Positions 1-6,103 of a DNA stretch of 13,390 nucleotides are shown here, one piece after another. The stretch spans positions 1-13,390 of the forward strand of contig DASVMX010000671.1 in the NCBI GenBank assembly GCA_036384215.1, given 5' to 3'. This DNA is from Paraktedonobacter sp036384215 (GTDB lineage: Bacteria > Chloroflexota > Ktedonobacteria > Ktedonobacterales > Ktedonobacteraceae). The stretch's first letter is position 1. Every line of letters begins with the position of its first letter. Made by a program: the position numbers and the translations under genes. The notes under the pieces are model-generated. The model was not told the DNA's origin, made no database searches, and saw only the letters and a list, made by a program, of their open reading frames with translations.

Positions 1-544
1 GAAGCACCATATGTTCAAAGTCTGCCAGCGCCTGCACGGCCTCCAGGTAGCCAGCGATTTCAGTGGGATGCGAGAGCACATTGTCGGCCAGCAGCAGGGC
101 CTCGGGAGTTAGTTTGGGGAGTAGCAGGGCGAGCTGAGTGGGTGCGCTATAGCGGTCGGCATCAAAGAAGACGCAGTCGAAAGGGCCGGATAGACTGGAG
201 ACGATTTCGGTAGCGTCGCCACATCGCAGCTCGACCAGCTTGCGCAGGCCCGCCTGGTGCAGGTTGGCAGCCGCCAGCGCCTGTTTGCGCTGCTCGCGGT
301 CAATGCTGGTCACGCGCCCGCCGGTCTGCTGAGCCGCCCAGGCCAGCCAGCATGTACTATAGCCATTCGAGGTGCCGATTTCCAGAATACGCGTGCGCTT
401 ATTGCTGCGCACCAGAAAACTCAGAAACCGGGCCGTCTCTGGCTCCAGGTTGAGCATTTTCTGCCGCCGATCAGCCTGCTGAGCATCATTCTCTGTACCC
501 TGCTGGTAGAGCTTATCTAGAAAAGTGAGCAATTGAGCATCCAT
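1..544 (-). CDS. Class I SAM-dependent O-methyltransferase (C-terminus cut off by window edge)
   Basis: My own translation of the minus strand from ATG 544-542 stays open to position 1, giving 181 residues with the C-terminus outside the window. Motif I for S-adenosylmethionine binding is seen as ILEIGTSNGYS at residues 53-63. The acidic end of the next strand is SID at 80-82. FFDAD at 126-130 and ADN at 153-155 match the metal/substrate strands of the small O-methyltransferases related to catechol/caffeoyl-CoA enzymes and YrrM (COG4122). By family knowledge it would move a methyl group from SAM to a hydroxyl of a small molecule; the substrate cannot be read from sequence. Its start lies 28 bases after the stop of the biotin carrier gene, so the two are probably co-transcribed. 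The family normally has about 200-230 residues, so little is missing. Confidence 0.88.
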   Translation of the reverse strand, partial: MDAQLLTFLDKLYQQGTENDAQQADRRQKMLNLEPETARFLSFLVRSNKRTRILEIGTSNGYSTCWLAWAAQQTGGRVTSIDREQRKQALAAANLHQAGLRKLVELRCGDATEIVSSLSGPFDCVFFDADRYSAPTQLALLLPKLTPEALLLADNVLSHPTEIAGYLEAVQALADFEHMVL

Positions 545-572
545 GATTGTTTTGGCATCCTTTTTCTCTGGT

Positions 573-1136
573 CTAGTTGCCTGTAATCACTATCAGAATA
601 TCTCCCTGGTTAACGGTCTGGCCTTTGGTAGCGTGGACTTCTTTGACGGTGCCGCCGTGTGGGGTGGTGAGATCGTTTTCCATTTTCATGGCTTCCAGGA
701 TGGCGACGGTTTCGCCACGTTCGACGGTTTCGCCTTCGGCTTTGGGGATGGAGAGCACCAGGCCGGGCATGGGGGCGCGCACTTTGATTTCGCCTACCTC
801 GTGGCCCCCCTGAAGCGAGCCGAGCAGCGCGCGTTCGCGTTCGTCTTCGACATGGACCTCAAAACGCCAGCCCGCGAGCAGGATTTCGTAGGTGATCCCC
901 TGCTGTTCGTCGGGCAAGTTCAGGCGGCGCGCAACGACCTCATATGAGCGGCCCTGGATCAGCAGGGTATAGCGGCCACCCTGCGCGATATGTCCATGCG
1001 CGTCCGCGGCCAGGGGCGCGATCTGGCGCCAGTCAAGGGTCTGCGGTGTGCCATCCAGCGTCACCTGGCGCTGCTGGCCGTTCGCGCTGGTTTCGACGAT
1101 GTAGCTGGTATCATTGATACTGGAAATATAAGCCAT
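573..1136 (-). CDS. Biotin carboxyl carrier protein of an acyl-CoA carboxylase
   Basis: The 187-residue protein ends in a biotinyl/lipoyl domain (about 115-187) with the biotinylation motif EAMKMEN at 148-154; K151 is the expected biotinylated lysine. APMPG at 121-125 is the usual conserved turn. Residues about 50-110 (RYTLLIQGRSYEV, then YEILLAGWRFEVHVEDER) resemble the beta-barrel BT region between biotin carboxylase and carrier in propionyl- or methylcrotonyl-CoA carboxylase alpha chains. It is therefore probably the free carrier subunit of an acyl-CoA carboxylase rather than a classical AccB. The carrier shuttles carboxyl groups from biotin carboxylase to the carboxyltransferase in the cytoplasm. 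No carboxylase subunit is in the window. GAAGGA lies about 12 bases before the ATG, and an extended -10 promoter lies further upstream. It heads the leftward pair with the O-methyltransferase. Confidence 0.9.
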   Translation of the reverse strand: MAYISSINDTSYIVETSANGQQRQVTLDGTPQTLDWRQIAPLAADAHGHIAQGGRYTLLIQGRSYEVVARRLNLPDEQQGITYEILLAGWRFEVHVEDERERALLGSLQGGHEVGEIKVRAPMPGLVLSIPKAEGETVERGETVAILEAMKMENDLTTPHGGTVKEVHATKGQTVNQGDILIVITGN

Positions 1137-1183
1137 GGATAAACAGTCCTTCTTTGCACCGTAGTCTGGAATAAACCTGCCCC

Positions 1184-1192
1184 ATTATATCA
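1184..1192 (-). promoter_or_regulatory. Extended -10 promoter for the biotin carrier gene
   Basis: Read leftward, the sequence is TGATATAAT, a perfect TATAAT (1189-1184) preceded by the extended -10 dinucleotide TG. No convincing -35 hexamer lies 16-18 bases upstream, as expected for an extended -10 promoter. Transcription would start near 1177, leaving a leader of about 40 bases before the ATG at 1136. Confidence 0.6.
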
Positions 1193-1229
1193 TCTCTGCT
1201 TTGAGGATACTTTTTGGCTTATCCTGGTG

Positions 1230-1319
1230 GGTGGGCGTCACTTTTTTGCAACCTGACTCACACCGGACCGCGCCTCCGGTGTGGTCACATCGATGTGTTT
1301 GCAAAAAATGACGCCCACC
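1230..1319. repeat. Three-armed imperfect palindrome in the divergent spacer
   Basis: The outer arms 1230-1250 and 1300-1319 pair over 20 bp with one bulged C (1241). Inside are a 9-bp stem, 1259-1267 with 1275-1283 (loop 1268-1274), and a perfect 12-base palindrome CACATCGATGTG at 1286-1297. Together they would fold as a three-way junction in single-stranded DNA or RNA. The heptamer TATCCTG occurs on both sides, at 1220-1226 and 1321-1327. A small non-autonomous mobile element, a structured RNA or a protein-binding palindrome are all possible; I see no coding sequence. Confidence 0.7.
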
Positions 1320-1376
1320 GTATCCTGATTATTGGGCAGTGTGTCCTCTTCCCCAACAGCACTTGTTTATTTATTC

Positions 1377-1457
1377 TAAACGGTTTTGAGTGTAAGAGCA
1401 GGAAAAAAGTTTTATGAAATAAAACTTTTTTCCTGCTCTTACACTCAAAACCGTTTA
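1377..1457. repeat. Perfect 39-bp inverted repeat with a 3-base loop
   Basis: Arms 1377-1415 and 1419-1457 are exact reverse complements over 39 bp around the loop GAA (1416-1418). I checked pairing base by base (coordinate sum 2834). It lies between two divergent promoters, so it is not at the 3' end of any gene seen here. Neither side has an external U-tract. It could act as a bidirectional transcription barrier, a cruciform or an RNase III target. A stem this long and perfect is unusual for a simple terminator. Confidence 0.85.
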
Positions 1458-1487
1458 ATTTACAGATTTGGGGTGGAGTCCAGGAGA

Positions 1488-1527
1488 TTCTAACGTTTTT
1501 CTAACATTCATCCTACGTGGTTCTAAC
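1488..1527 (+). promoter_or_regulatory. Phased TTCTAAC direct-repeat array, possible response-regulator site
   Basis: TTCTAAC occurs exactly at 1488-1494, 1499-1505 and 1521-1527, spaced 11 and 22 bases. A degenerate copy (ATCCTAC) sits at 1510-1516, so the register is one unit per 11 bp. Heptamer repeats with an 11-bp period are the known layout for PhoB/PhoP/OmpR-type regulators. A weak -10 (GATACT, 1539-1544) follows 11 bases after the last repeat, so the array covers the -35 region of a promoter for the gene at 1598. The regulator is inferred, not identified. Confidence 0.5.
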
Positions 1528-1597
1528 AGAGAATATGCGATACTCTTTTACGGAAAACGTTGGGTGGTCATAAATAGCACAGCCACAGGTTGGAAAG

Positions 1598-1876
1598 ATG
1601 AAGCAAGAACAGACTCAACACAACACAGACGGGAAAAGTACGCCGCGCGAGGAGCCACGCCCTTTGCGAGAGGGAGAGGCAGGAGCCGCGCGCCCGGAGC
1701 GGGAGCCGCGCCGGGTGTACCATTGCGCGAACTGTGACATTGAGTTTTTCTGGGTGCCGATAATAGCAAAGGGAAATGTGTACTGCTGTACAGGTTGTGC
1801 TGGCGGTGGCCCCTGCACCTGTGATTATTCGCTCTATCGCTCGGTGACGATCATGGGCGTCATCCATTACGAGTAA
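1598..1876 (+). CDS. Small Cys-rich putative metal-binding protein
   Basis: This 92-residue protein has a charged, Arg/Glu/Pro-rich N-terminal half (1-40) that is probably disordered, then a compact Cys-rich part. It shows HCANC at 42-46, YCCTGC at 62-67 and GPCTCDY at 71-77, seven cysteines in all (43, 46, 63, 64, 67, 73, 75). The CxxC...CCxGC spacing recalls zinc ribbons and the metal-binding region before some copper-type P-ATPases, but I cannot name the family. No signal peptide or membrane segment is visible. The ATG follows GGAAAG closely, a poor ribosome site, so an upstream alternative start is possible. Its stop lies in the loop of a small hairpin, 84 bases before groES, so it may be partly co-transcribed with the chaperonin genes. 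A role in metal or redox sensing is only inference. Confidence 0.65.
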   Translation: MKQEQTQHNTDGKSTPREEPRPLREGEAGAARPEREPRRVYHCANCDIEFFWVPIIAKGNVYCCTGCAGGGPCTCDYSLYRSVTIMGVIHYE

Positions 1877-1891
1877 ATCCAATGGATGACG
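1858..1891 (+). terminator. Hairpin around the stop codon of the Cys-rich gene
   Basis: Arms 1858-1868 and 1881-1891 form 11 perfect base pairs with a 12-base loop that contains the TAA stop (1874-1876). There is no U-tract after the stem, so it may attenuate or process the transcript before groES rather than end it fully. Confidence 0.5.
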
Positions 1892-1960
1892 TTGTATATG
1901 CGTGCCGGGCCACCCGTTATATGTAATGACTCGCTATTGAAAGGTAAAGGAGTTTTCGTC

Positions 1961-2251
1961 ATGGGAAAAATTCGTCCTGTTGGCGACCGCGTGGTCGTCA
2001 AGCCATCCGCGAAAGAAGAAGTGACAAAGAGCGGCATTGTGCTGCCTGATACCGCCAAAGAGAAGCCCCAGGAGGGCACGGTGGTAGCCGTGGGTAGTGG
2101 CCGTTTGCTGGATAACGGCGAGCGCGTGGCTCTGGATGTTCACGAGGGTGATCGCGTGCTGTTCGCCAAGTATGGTGGGACAGAGTTTAAACTGGATGGT
2201 GAAGAGTTCCTGGTTCTCAAAGAGAATGACATCCTTGCCATTATTGGCTAA
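1961..2251 (+). CDS. groS: Co-chaperonin GroES (Cpn10)
   Basis: The 96-residue protein is full length for the family. GDRVVVKP at 8-15 is the N-terminal signature. The mobile loop that docks onto GroEL spans about 17-34, with the hydrophobic tripeptide IVL at 26-28. EGTVVAVGSG follows at 38-47, and YGGTEFKLDGEEFLVLKEND (71-90) is the conserved C-terminal half. It forms the heptameric lid over the GroEL cavity in the cytoplasm. I chose ATG 1961 because AAAGGAG sits 8 bases upstream and family homology begins there; an upstream in-frame ATG at 1886 would add 25 unrelated residues. groL starts 24 bases downstream. I found no CIRCE (TTAGCACTC-N9-GAGTGCTAA) upstream, so HrcA-type control is not supported. 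Confidence 0.97.
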   Translation: MGKIRPVGDRVVVKPSAKEEVTKSGIVLPDTAKEKPQEGTVVAVGSGRLLDNGERVALDVHEGDRVLFAKYGGTEFKLDGEEFLVLKENDILAIIG

Positions 2252-2275
2252 GACTGAAAGAAAGGCACACAAGAC

Positions 2276-3901
2276 ATGGCAAAACAGCTTATATTTGACG
2301 AAGAGGCTCGTCGTTCGCTGAAAAAGGGCATCGATACCCTGGCCAGTGCGGTGAAGACGACCCTTGGCCCCAAAGGGCGCAATGTGGCTCTGGATAAGAA
2401 ATTCGGCGCTCCCTCGGTGACGCATGATGGTGTGACAGTGGCGAAAGAGATCCAGCTGGAGAATCCTTTCGAGAACATGGGCGCGCAACTCCTCAAAGAG
2501 GCCGCGACCAGGACCAATGATGTTGCTGGCGATGGCACCACCACTGCCACGGTGCTGGCTCAGGCTGTTGTAACCGAGGGTCTGAAGAACCTGGCTGCTG
2601 GCGCCAATCCTATGCAGTTGAAATACGGCATCGACAAGGGCACCGAGACGATTGTAAACTATATCCACGAGATTGCCCGCCCCGTCGAGACCCGCGAAGA
2701 TATCGCGCACATTGCGACCAACTCCGCCGCAGACGAGACGATTGGTACACTGATCGCTGATGTCATGGATCGCGTAGGTAAAGATGGTGTGATCACCGTT
2801 GAGTCCTCGCGTGGCACCAACTTCGAGACCGAGTATGTCGAGGGTATGCAGATCGATAAGGGCTACCTCTCCGCTTACTTCGTGACCAACACGGAGAAGA
2901 TGGAAGCCACGGTCGATAATCCCTACATTCTGATCACGGACAAGAAGATCAGCGCAGTTTCCGACATTTTGCCCATTCTGGAGAAGCTGACCCAGCAGGG
3001 CCGCCGCGAGATTGTGATCATCGCCGAGGATGTGGACGGAGAGGCGTTGCCCACCCTGGTGGTCAACAAGCTGCGCGGCATCCTCAATGTGCTGGCGGTC
3101 AAGGCTCCAGGCTTCGGCGATCGCCGCAAAGAGATGCTCCAGGATATCGCCATTCTCACCGGCGGCACCGTGATTAGCGAGGACATGGGCCGCCGCCTGG
3201 ACAGCGTGACGCTGGCCGATCTTGGTCAGGCTCGCTCGGTGGTTTCGACCAAAGAGGACACCACGATCATCGAGGGACATGGTTCCCAGGAAGATATCCA
3301 GGCCCGCACGCGCCAGATCAAAGCGCAGATTGAAGAGACCACCAGCGACTACGACCGCGAGAAACTCCAGGAGCGCCTGGCCAAGCTCTCCGGTGGTGTG
3401 GCGCTGATCAAAGTTGGCGCTGGCTCCGAGGTTGAGCAGAAGTATCGCCAGACCCGCGTCGAGGACGCGCTTTCCGCCGCTCGCGCGGGCATCGAAGAGG
3501 GTATGGTCCCCGGTGGCGGCGTGGCGCTGCTGAACGCCATCGCTGCCCTGGACCAGCTGAGCCTGACCGGCGATGCCTCGACCGGTATCAGCATCCTGCG
3601 GCGCGCCCTCGAAGAGCCGATTCGCCAGCTCGCCGCCAACGGCGGCAAAGATGGCTCGGTCATCGTCGAAGGCATCCGTCGCTCGCAGAAAGAGCAGAAC
3701 AACAGCAACTTCGGCTACAATGTGCTCGATGATCGCTACGAGGACATGTTCGCCTCCGGCATCACCGATCCGGCCAAAGTGACCCGCTCTGCCCTGCAGA
3801 ACGCCACCAGCATCGCGGCCATGATCCTGACCACCGAGGCGCTGATCACTGATCTGCCCGAGAAAGAGAAGCCTGCCGCTCCCGCCATGCCGGAGTACTA
3901 A
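2276..3901 (+). CDS. groL: 60-kDa chaperonin GroEL
   Basis: The 541-residue protein has the full equatorial-intermediate-apical order of group I chaperonins. LGPKGRN at 30-36 and GDGTTTATVLAQ at 85-96 are the ATP-binding motifs, and the later ARAGIEEGMVPGGG motif is intact. It forms the tetradecameric folding chamber that works with GroES. GAAAGAAAGG lies upstream of the ATG, and the gene directly follows groES. The C-terminus is EKEKPAAPAMPEY: the Gly-Gly-Met repeat found in many proteobacterial GroELs is absent, as in some other lineages and in some second copies. Transcription probably ends in the long hairpin that begins two bases after the stop codon. Confidence 0.98.
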   Translation: MAKQLIFDEEARRSLKKGIDTLASAVKTTLGPKGRNVALDKKFGAPSVTHDGVTVAKEIQLENPFENMGAQLLKEAATRTNDVAGDGTTTATVLAQAVVTEGLKNLAAGANPMQLKYGIDKGTETIVNYIHEIARPVETREDIAHIATNSAADETIGTLIADVMDRVGKDGVITVESSRGTNFETEYVEGMQIDKGYLSAYFVTNTEKMEATVDNPYILITDKKISAVSDILPILEKLTQQGRREIVIIAEDVDGEALPTLVVNKLRGILNVLAVKAPGFGDRRKEMLQDIAILTGGTVISEDMGRRLDSVTLADLGQARSVVSTKEDTTIIEGHGSQEDIQARTRQIKAQIEETTSDYDREKLQERLAKLSGGVALIKVGAGSEVEQKYRQTRVEDALSAARAGIEEGMVPGGGVALLNAIAALDQLSLTGDASTGISILRRALEEPIRQLAANGGKDGSVIVEGIRRSQKEQNNSNFGYNVLDDRYEDMFASGITDPAKVTRSALQNATSIAAMILTTEALITDLPEKEKPAAPAMPEY

Positions 3902-3902
3902 A

Positions 3903-3983
3903 GTTTCATCTCGTAAAAGAACGTAAAAGCGCGGGACCAGCCAGGCTGGTCCCGCGCTTTTACGTGCTTTTACGAGATGAAAT
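3903..3983. terminator. Long shared hairpin between convergent groL and the 82-residue gene
   Basis: Arms 3904-3942 and 3944-3982 are complementary at 38 of 39 positions; the mismatch is A3920/G3966, and a G-U pair can extend the base of the stem. It begins two bases after the groL stop and contains the stop codon (3972-3970) of the opposite-strand gene, so it can end transcripts from both sides. The apex is very GC-rich (GCGCGGGACCAGCC). Each arm carries CGTAAAAG twice in tandem. No U-tract follows outside the stem. Confidence 0.8.
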
Positions 3984-4218
3984 GACAATCAAAGCGCACT
4001 TTGCCATTTTTGCGGTCTGTAACGACGTGGATGACTTCCAGAGAGATGGGCTGTCCCGGCTCAACCGGGATATCTCCTACATCAAGCACGCGGCACTCAA
4101 ACTGACGCGTGGGATCGTTGACATCTGCCAGGATGCAGCGCACATAGGGATGATTTTCTCCCTGAAAGATGGCTGTGAGTCCTGGTTCTTTCTCAAGCAG
4201 TGTTCCCGCTCGAAGCAT
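3970..4218 (-). CDS. Hypothetical 82-residue protein
   Basis: I do not recognise this family. The 82 residues have no membrane segment, signal peptide or Cys motif. The pattern of alternating hydrophobic and polar stretches (YVRCILADV at 25-33, then ECRVLDVGDIPVEPGQPISLEVIHVV) suggests a small beta-barrel, perhaps OB-like, but this is inference. AAAGGAG lies 10 bases before the ATG, which supports a real gene. It starts 27 bases after the stop of the histidine phosphatase gene and is probably its operon partner. Its last codons and stop lie inside the long groL hairpin, so the C-terminal residues are fixed by the palindrome. Confidence 0.7.
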   Translation of the reverse strand: MLRAGTLLEKEPGLTAIFQGENHPYVRCILADVNDPTRQFECRVLDVGDIPVEPGQPISLEVIHVVTDRKNGKVRFDCHFIS

Positions 4219-4245
4219 ACTGGATACGCTCCTTTCAACTCACCT

Positions 4246-4878
4246 TCAGGATACCGTCAATAGTTTACCACTGAGGATGCGCAGGTGCGCGGTATCGTTC
4301 AGGCGAGTGATCCAGGGAAGCTCTTGCTCAAAGATCAGCTCGCTGATCGAAGTATTATCGTGGCGGAAACAGTGGCGATAGCTGAGATCGAGCTTGAGGG
4401 CGTGGCAGAAGAGAATGCCGATAAAGCCCCCGTGGGTGGCCCAGAGCACAGTTTTGCCCGCGTACTGCTCCCGATAGCGCTGCAAAGCTCGTTCCGCGCG
4501 CCCGCGAACCTGTATGAAGCTTTCGCCTCCTGGAGGAGCAATATTGATTGGATCGCCGCGCACAGCGGTCCACTCGGCCAGGTTGCGTTCCTGAATCTGG
4601 TGCGCGGTAAAGCCTTCCCAGGTGCCCATGTGAACTTCGCGCAGGTCAGGATCTTCCAGCACCGGCAGATGGTGGTGTCTGGCGATTGCCATGGCAGTGT
4701 GACGCGTGCGCTGGAGGTCAGAGGAGACAATAAGATCGATTTTCTCGGCAGCGAGGTATCTTCCCGCAGCCTCCGCCTGGCGCTCTCCCAGGTCGGTCAG
4801 CGGGGCATCCGTCTGCCCGGTATACATCTGGTCGAGGTTGTGCTGAGTAATGCCATGTCGGACAAGCAATAGCCGCAA
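4246..4878 (-). CDS. Histidine phosphatase family protein (phosphoglycerate mutase-like)
   Basis: This 210-residue protein carries the RHG motif at 7-9, with H8 as the phospho-accepting histidine. SSDLQRTRHTA at 52-62 supplies a phosphate-binding arginine (R57). LREVHMGTWEG at 79-89 contains the probable acid/base E81, and ATHGG at 147-151 gives the second catalytic histidine H149. These fit the cofactor-independent phosphatase branch (CobC/GpmB/PhoE-like); the substrate is unknown. The start is TTG 4878-4876, chosen because AGGAG (4891-4887) lies 8 bases upstream and the family begins at this point with RLLLVRHG. A TTG start may lower translation. The gene leads a likely two-gene unit with the 82-residue protein. 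Confidence 0.9.
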   Translation of the reverse strand: MRLLLVRHGITQHNLDQMYTGQTDAPLTDLGERQAEAAGRYLAAEKIDLIVSSDLQRTRHTAMAIARHHHLPVLEDPDLREVHMGTWEGFTAHQIQERNLAEWTAVRGDPINIAPPGGESFIQVRGRAERALQRYREQYAGKTVLWATHGGFIGILFCHALKLDLSYRHCFRHDNTSISELIFEQELPWITRLNDTAHLRILSGKLLTVS

Positions 4879-4942
4879 AGATTTTTCTCCTATATCTTAA
4901 CAATAATTATTGACTCTTCTTTTTCTATCTATCTTATCACAG

Positions 4943-4960
4943 ACGCGGCTCTGTCCGCGT
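4943..4960. repeat. Small GC palindrome upstream of the phosphatase gene
   Basis: ACGCGG (4943-4948) and CCGCGT (4955-4960) form a 6-bp stem with a 6-base loop, next to a possible leftward -10 (TAAGAT). It could be an operator, but the evidence is only the symmetry and the position. Confidence 0.3.
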
Positions 4961-4992
4961 AGATTGTTCTTTGCCCCACCGCCCACCCTTCA

Positions 4993-5064
4993 TAAAACGA
5001 AGCCTGGGAAAAGAGTTCTAAGCCTGTTCCCTGGCTCAGAACTCTTTTCCCAGGCTTCGTTTTA
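4993..5064 (-). terminator. Long hairpin starting at the dehydrogenase stop codon
   Basis: Arms 4993-5024 and 5033-5064 pair at 31 of 32 positions (mismatch A5020/C5037) around an 8-base loop. Read leftward, the stem begins with the TAA stop (5064-5062) of the dehydrogenase gene, so the coding end and the hairpin are fused. The closing base pairs are a TAAAA/TTTTA run, so any U-tract lies inside the stem. It separates the dehydrogenase transcript from the phosphatase promoter. Confidence 0.8.
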
Positions 5065-6057
5065 ACTCAATACTTCAGGATTAAGAATGTTGGGTGGGCG
5101 TTCGCCGTGGGCGTGGGCGGCGATGTTGTTAGCGGCCATGGTGGCCATGAGTGTGCGCGTGTGGAGAGAGGCGCTGGCGATATGTGGTAGGAGCACGACG
5201 TTTTCCATGCCGAGCAGTTCTGGTTCCACCGCGGGCTCGCGCTCGAAGACATCCAGGCCGGCGCCAGCGATGGTGCCCTGCTGAAGTGCTTTGACCAGGG
5301 CTTTTTCATCGATGATTGGGCCGCGCGCGGTGTTGATGAGGATCGCGCTCGTTTTCATCAGGCCCAGTTCGCGCTCGCCGATCAGGTGATGTGTGGCGGG
5401 AGCGTAAGGCGTGTGCAGGCTGACAAAATCGGCTTGCTGGAGCAGCTCGTCCAGCGGCAGGTAGATGGCGTGGTACTCGGCCTCTTCGGCGGGAGAGAGG
5501 CGCTGGCGGTTGTGGTAGAGTATCTTCATGTCAAAGCCACTGGCGCGCCGGGCCATGACTTTGCCGATGCGTCCCATACCTATCAGGCCAAGCGTGGCGT
5601 GATTGACCTCCGCGCCGCAGAAGAGCAGCGGCCCCCAGCCGGTGAACTTGCCAGCGCGCAAGAAGCGTTCCGACTCGGGAATGCGCCGCGCCGCGGCCAG
5701 CAGGAGGCCGAAGGCCAGGTCGGCGGTAGTATCGGTGAGCACTCCGGGGGTATTGGTGACCGCGATGCCCAGGCGCGTGGCGGCGGCGATGTCAATATTG
5801 TTATAGCCAACCGCCATATTCGCGAGCAAGCGCAGGCGTGGCTGCGCGCCGGCGCAGGCTGTAAGAAAACGCTCGTCTATGGTGTCGGTGAGCAAGCAAA
5901 AGAGATAATCGTGGCCGGGACCGCGCTGCGCGAGTTCGGCGGGCGACCAGATGCCGCCCTCTTTGCGATTGGCTTCAACCTCGCCAATAGCCTCCAGCAG
6001 CGGATAGGCAGGCTCTGGCACTTTTTGCGTGACCAGGATCTTTGGACGATTTGCCAT
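5062..6057 (-). CDS. D-isomer 2-hydroxyacid dehydrogenase, glyoxylate/hydroxypyruvate reductase-like
   Basis: The 331 residues match the usual family length of about 310-340. AVGYNNID at 82-89 is the substrate-loop signature. GLIGMGRIG at 157-165 is the NAD(P)-binding glycine motif, and INTARG at 241-246 contains catalytic R245. E274 (in FEREP) and H292 (in LPHIASAS) complete the Arg-Glu-His triad. The C-terminal MAANNIAAHAHGERPPN is typical of the GyaR/GRHPR group, so reduction of glyoxylate or hydroxypyruvate with NAD(P)H is likely, though other small 2-keto acids are possible. ATG 6057 is chosen for the strong GGAGGT 6 bases upstream. The frame stays open to 6513, but that part lies over the preceding gene in another frame and has no family similarity. 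It starts 46 bases after the J-domain gene; a TACAAT at 6091-6086 may give it its own weak promoter. Confidence 0.93.
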   Translation of the reverse strand: MANRPKILVTQKVPEPAYPLLEAIGEVEANRKEGGIWSPAELAQRGPGHDYLFCLLTDTIDERFLTACAGAQPRLRLLANMAVGYNNIDIAAATRLGIAVTNTPGVLTDTTADLAFGLLLAAARRIPESERFLRAGKFTGWGPLLFCGAEVNHATLGLIGMGRIGKVMARRASGFDMKILYHNRQRLSPAEEAEYHAIYLPLDELLQQADFVSLHTPYAPATHHLIGERELGLMKTSAILINTARGPIIDEKALVKALQQGTIAGAGLDVFEREPAVEPELLGMENVVLLPHIASASLHTRTLMATMAANNIAAHAHGERPPNILNPEVLS

Positions 6058-6103
6058 AATGACCTCCAGGAAAAGATAGCACTTTATTGTACCATTTCCA
6101 GCC

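Larger units (their letters stand above)
1137..1597. other. Divergent intergenic spacer, 461 bases without a gene
   Basis: This stretch separates the leftward biotin carrier gene from the rightward Cys-rich gene. It holds the leftward extended -10 promoter, the three-armed palindrome, the perfect 39-bp hairpin and the TTCTAAC array. An open frame at 1214-1417 runs through both palindromes, has no ribosome binding site and resembles nothing I know, so I treat the spacer as non-coding. Confidence 0.7.

Noticed and set aside
543..947. 134-codon plus-strand frame over the biotin carrier gene
   Set aside because: It is antisense to a protein with an intact biotinylation motif and shows no family signal of its own.
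1214..1417. 67-codon plus-strand frame in the divergent spacer
   Set aside because: It runs through two palindromes, has no ribosome site and ends in a hairpin loop; no family resemblance.
1137..1600. Possible CRISPR or iteron-type origin because of repeated palindromes
   Set aside because: The repeats are neither regular repeat-spacer units nor DnaA-box-like, and no cas, rep or dnaA gene is nearby.
1934..3988. 684-codon open frame on the minus strand across groES-groL
   Set aside because: It mirrors the strongly biased codons of groL on the other strand and resembles no protein family; groES and groL are certain.
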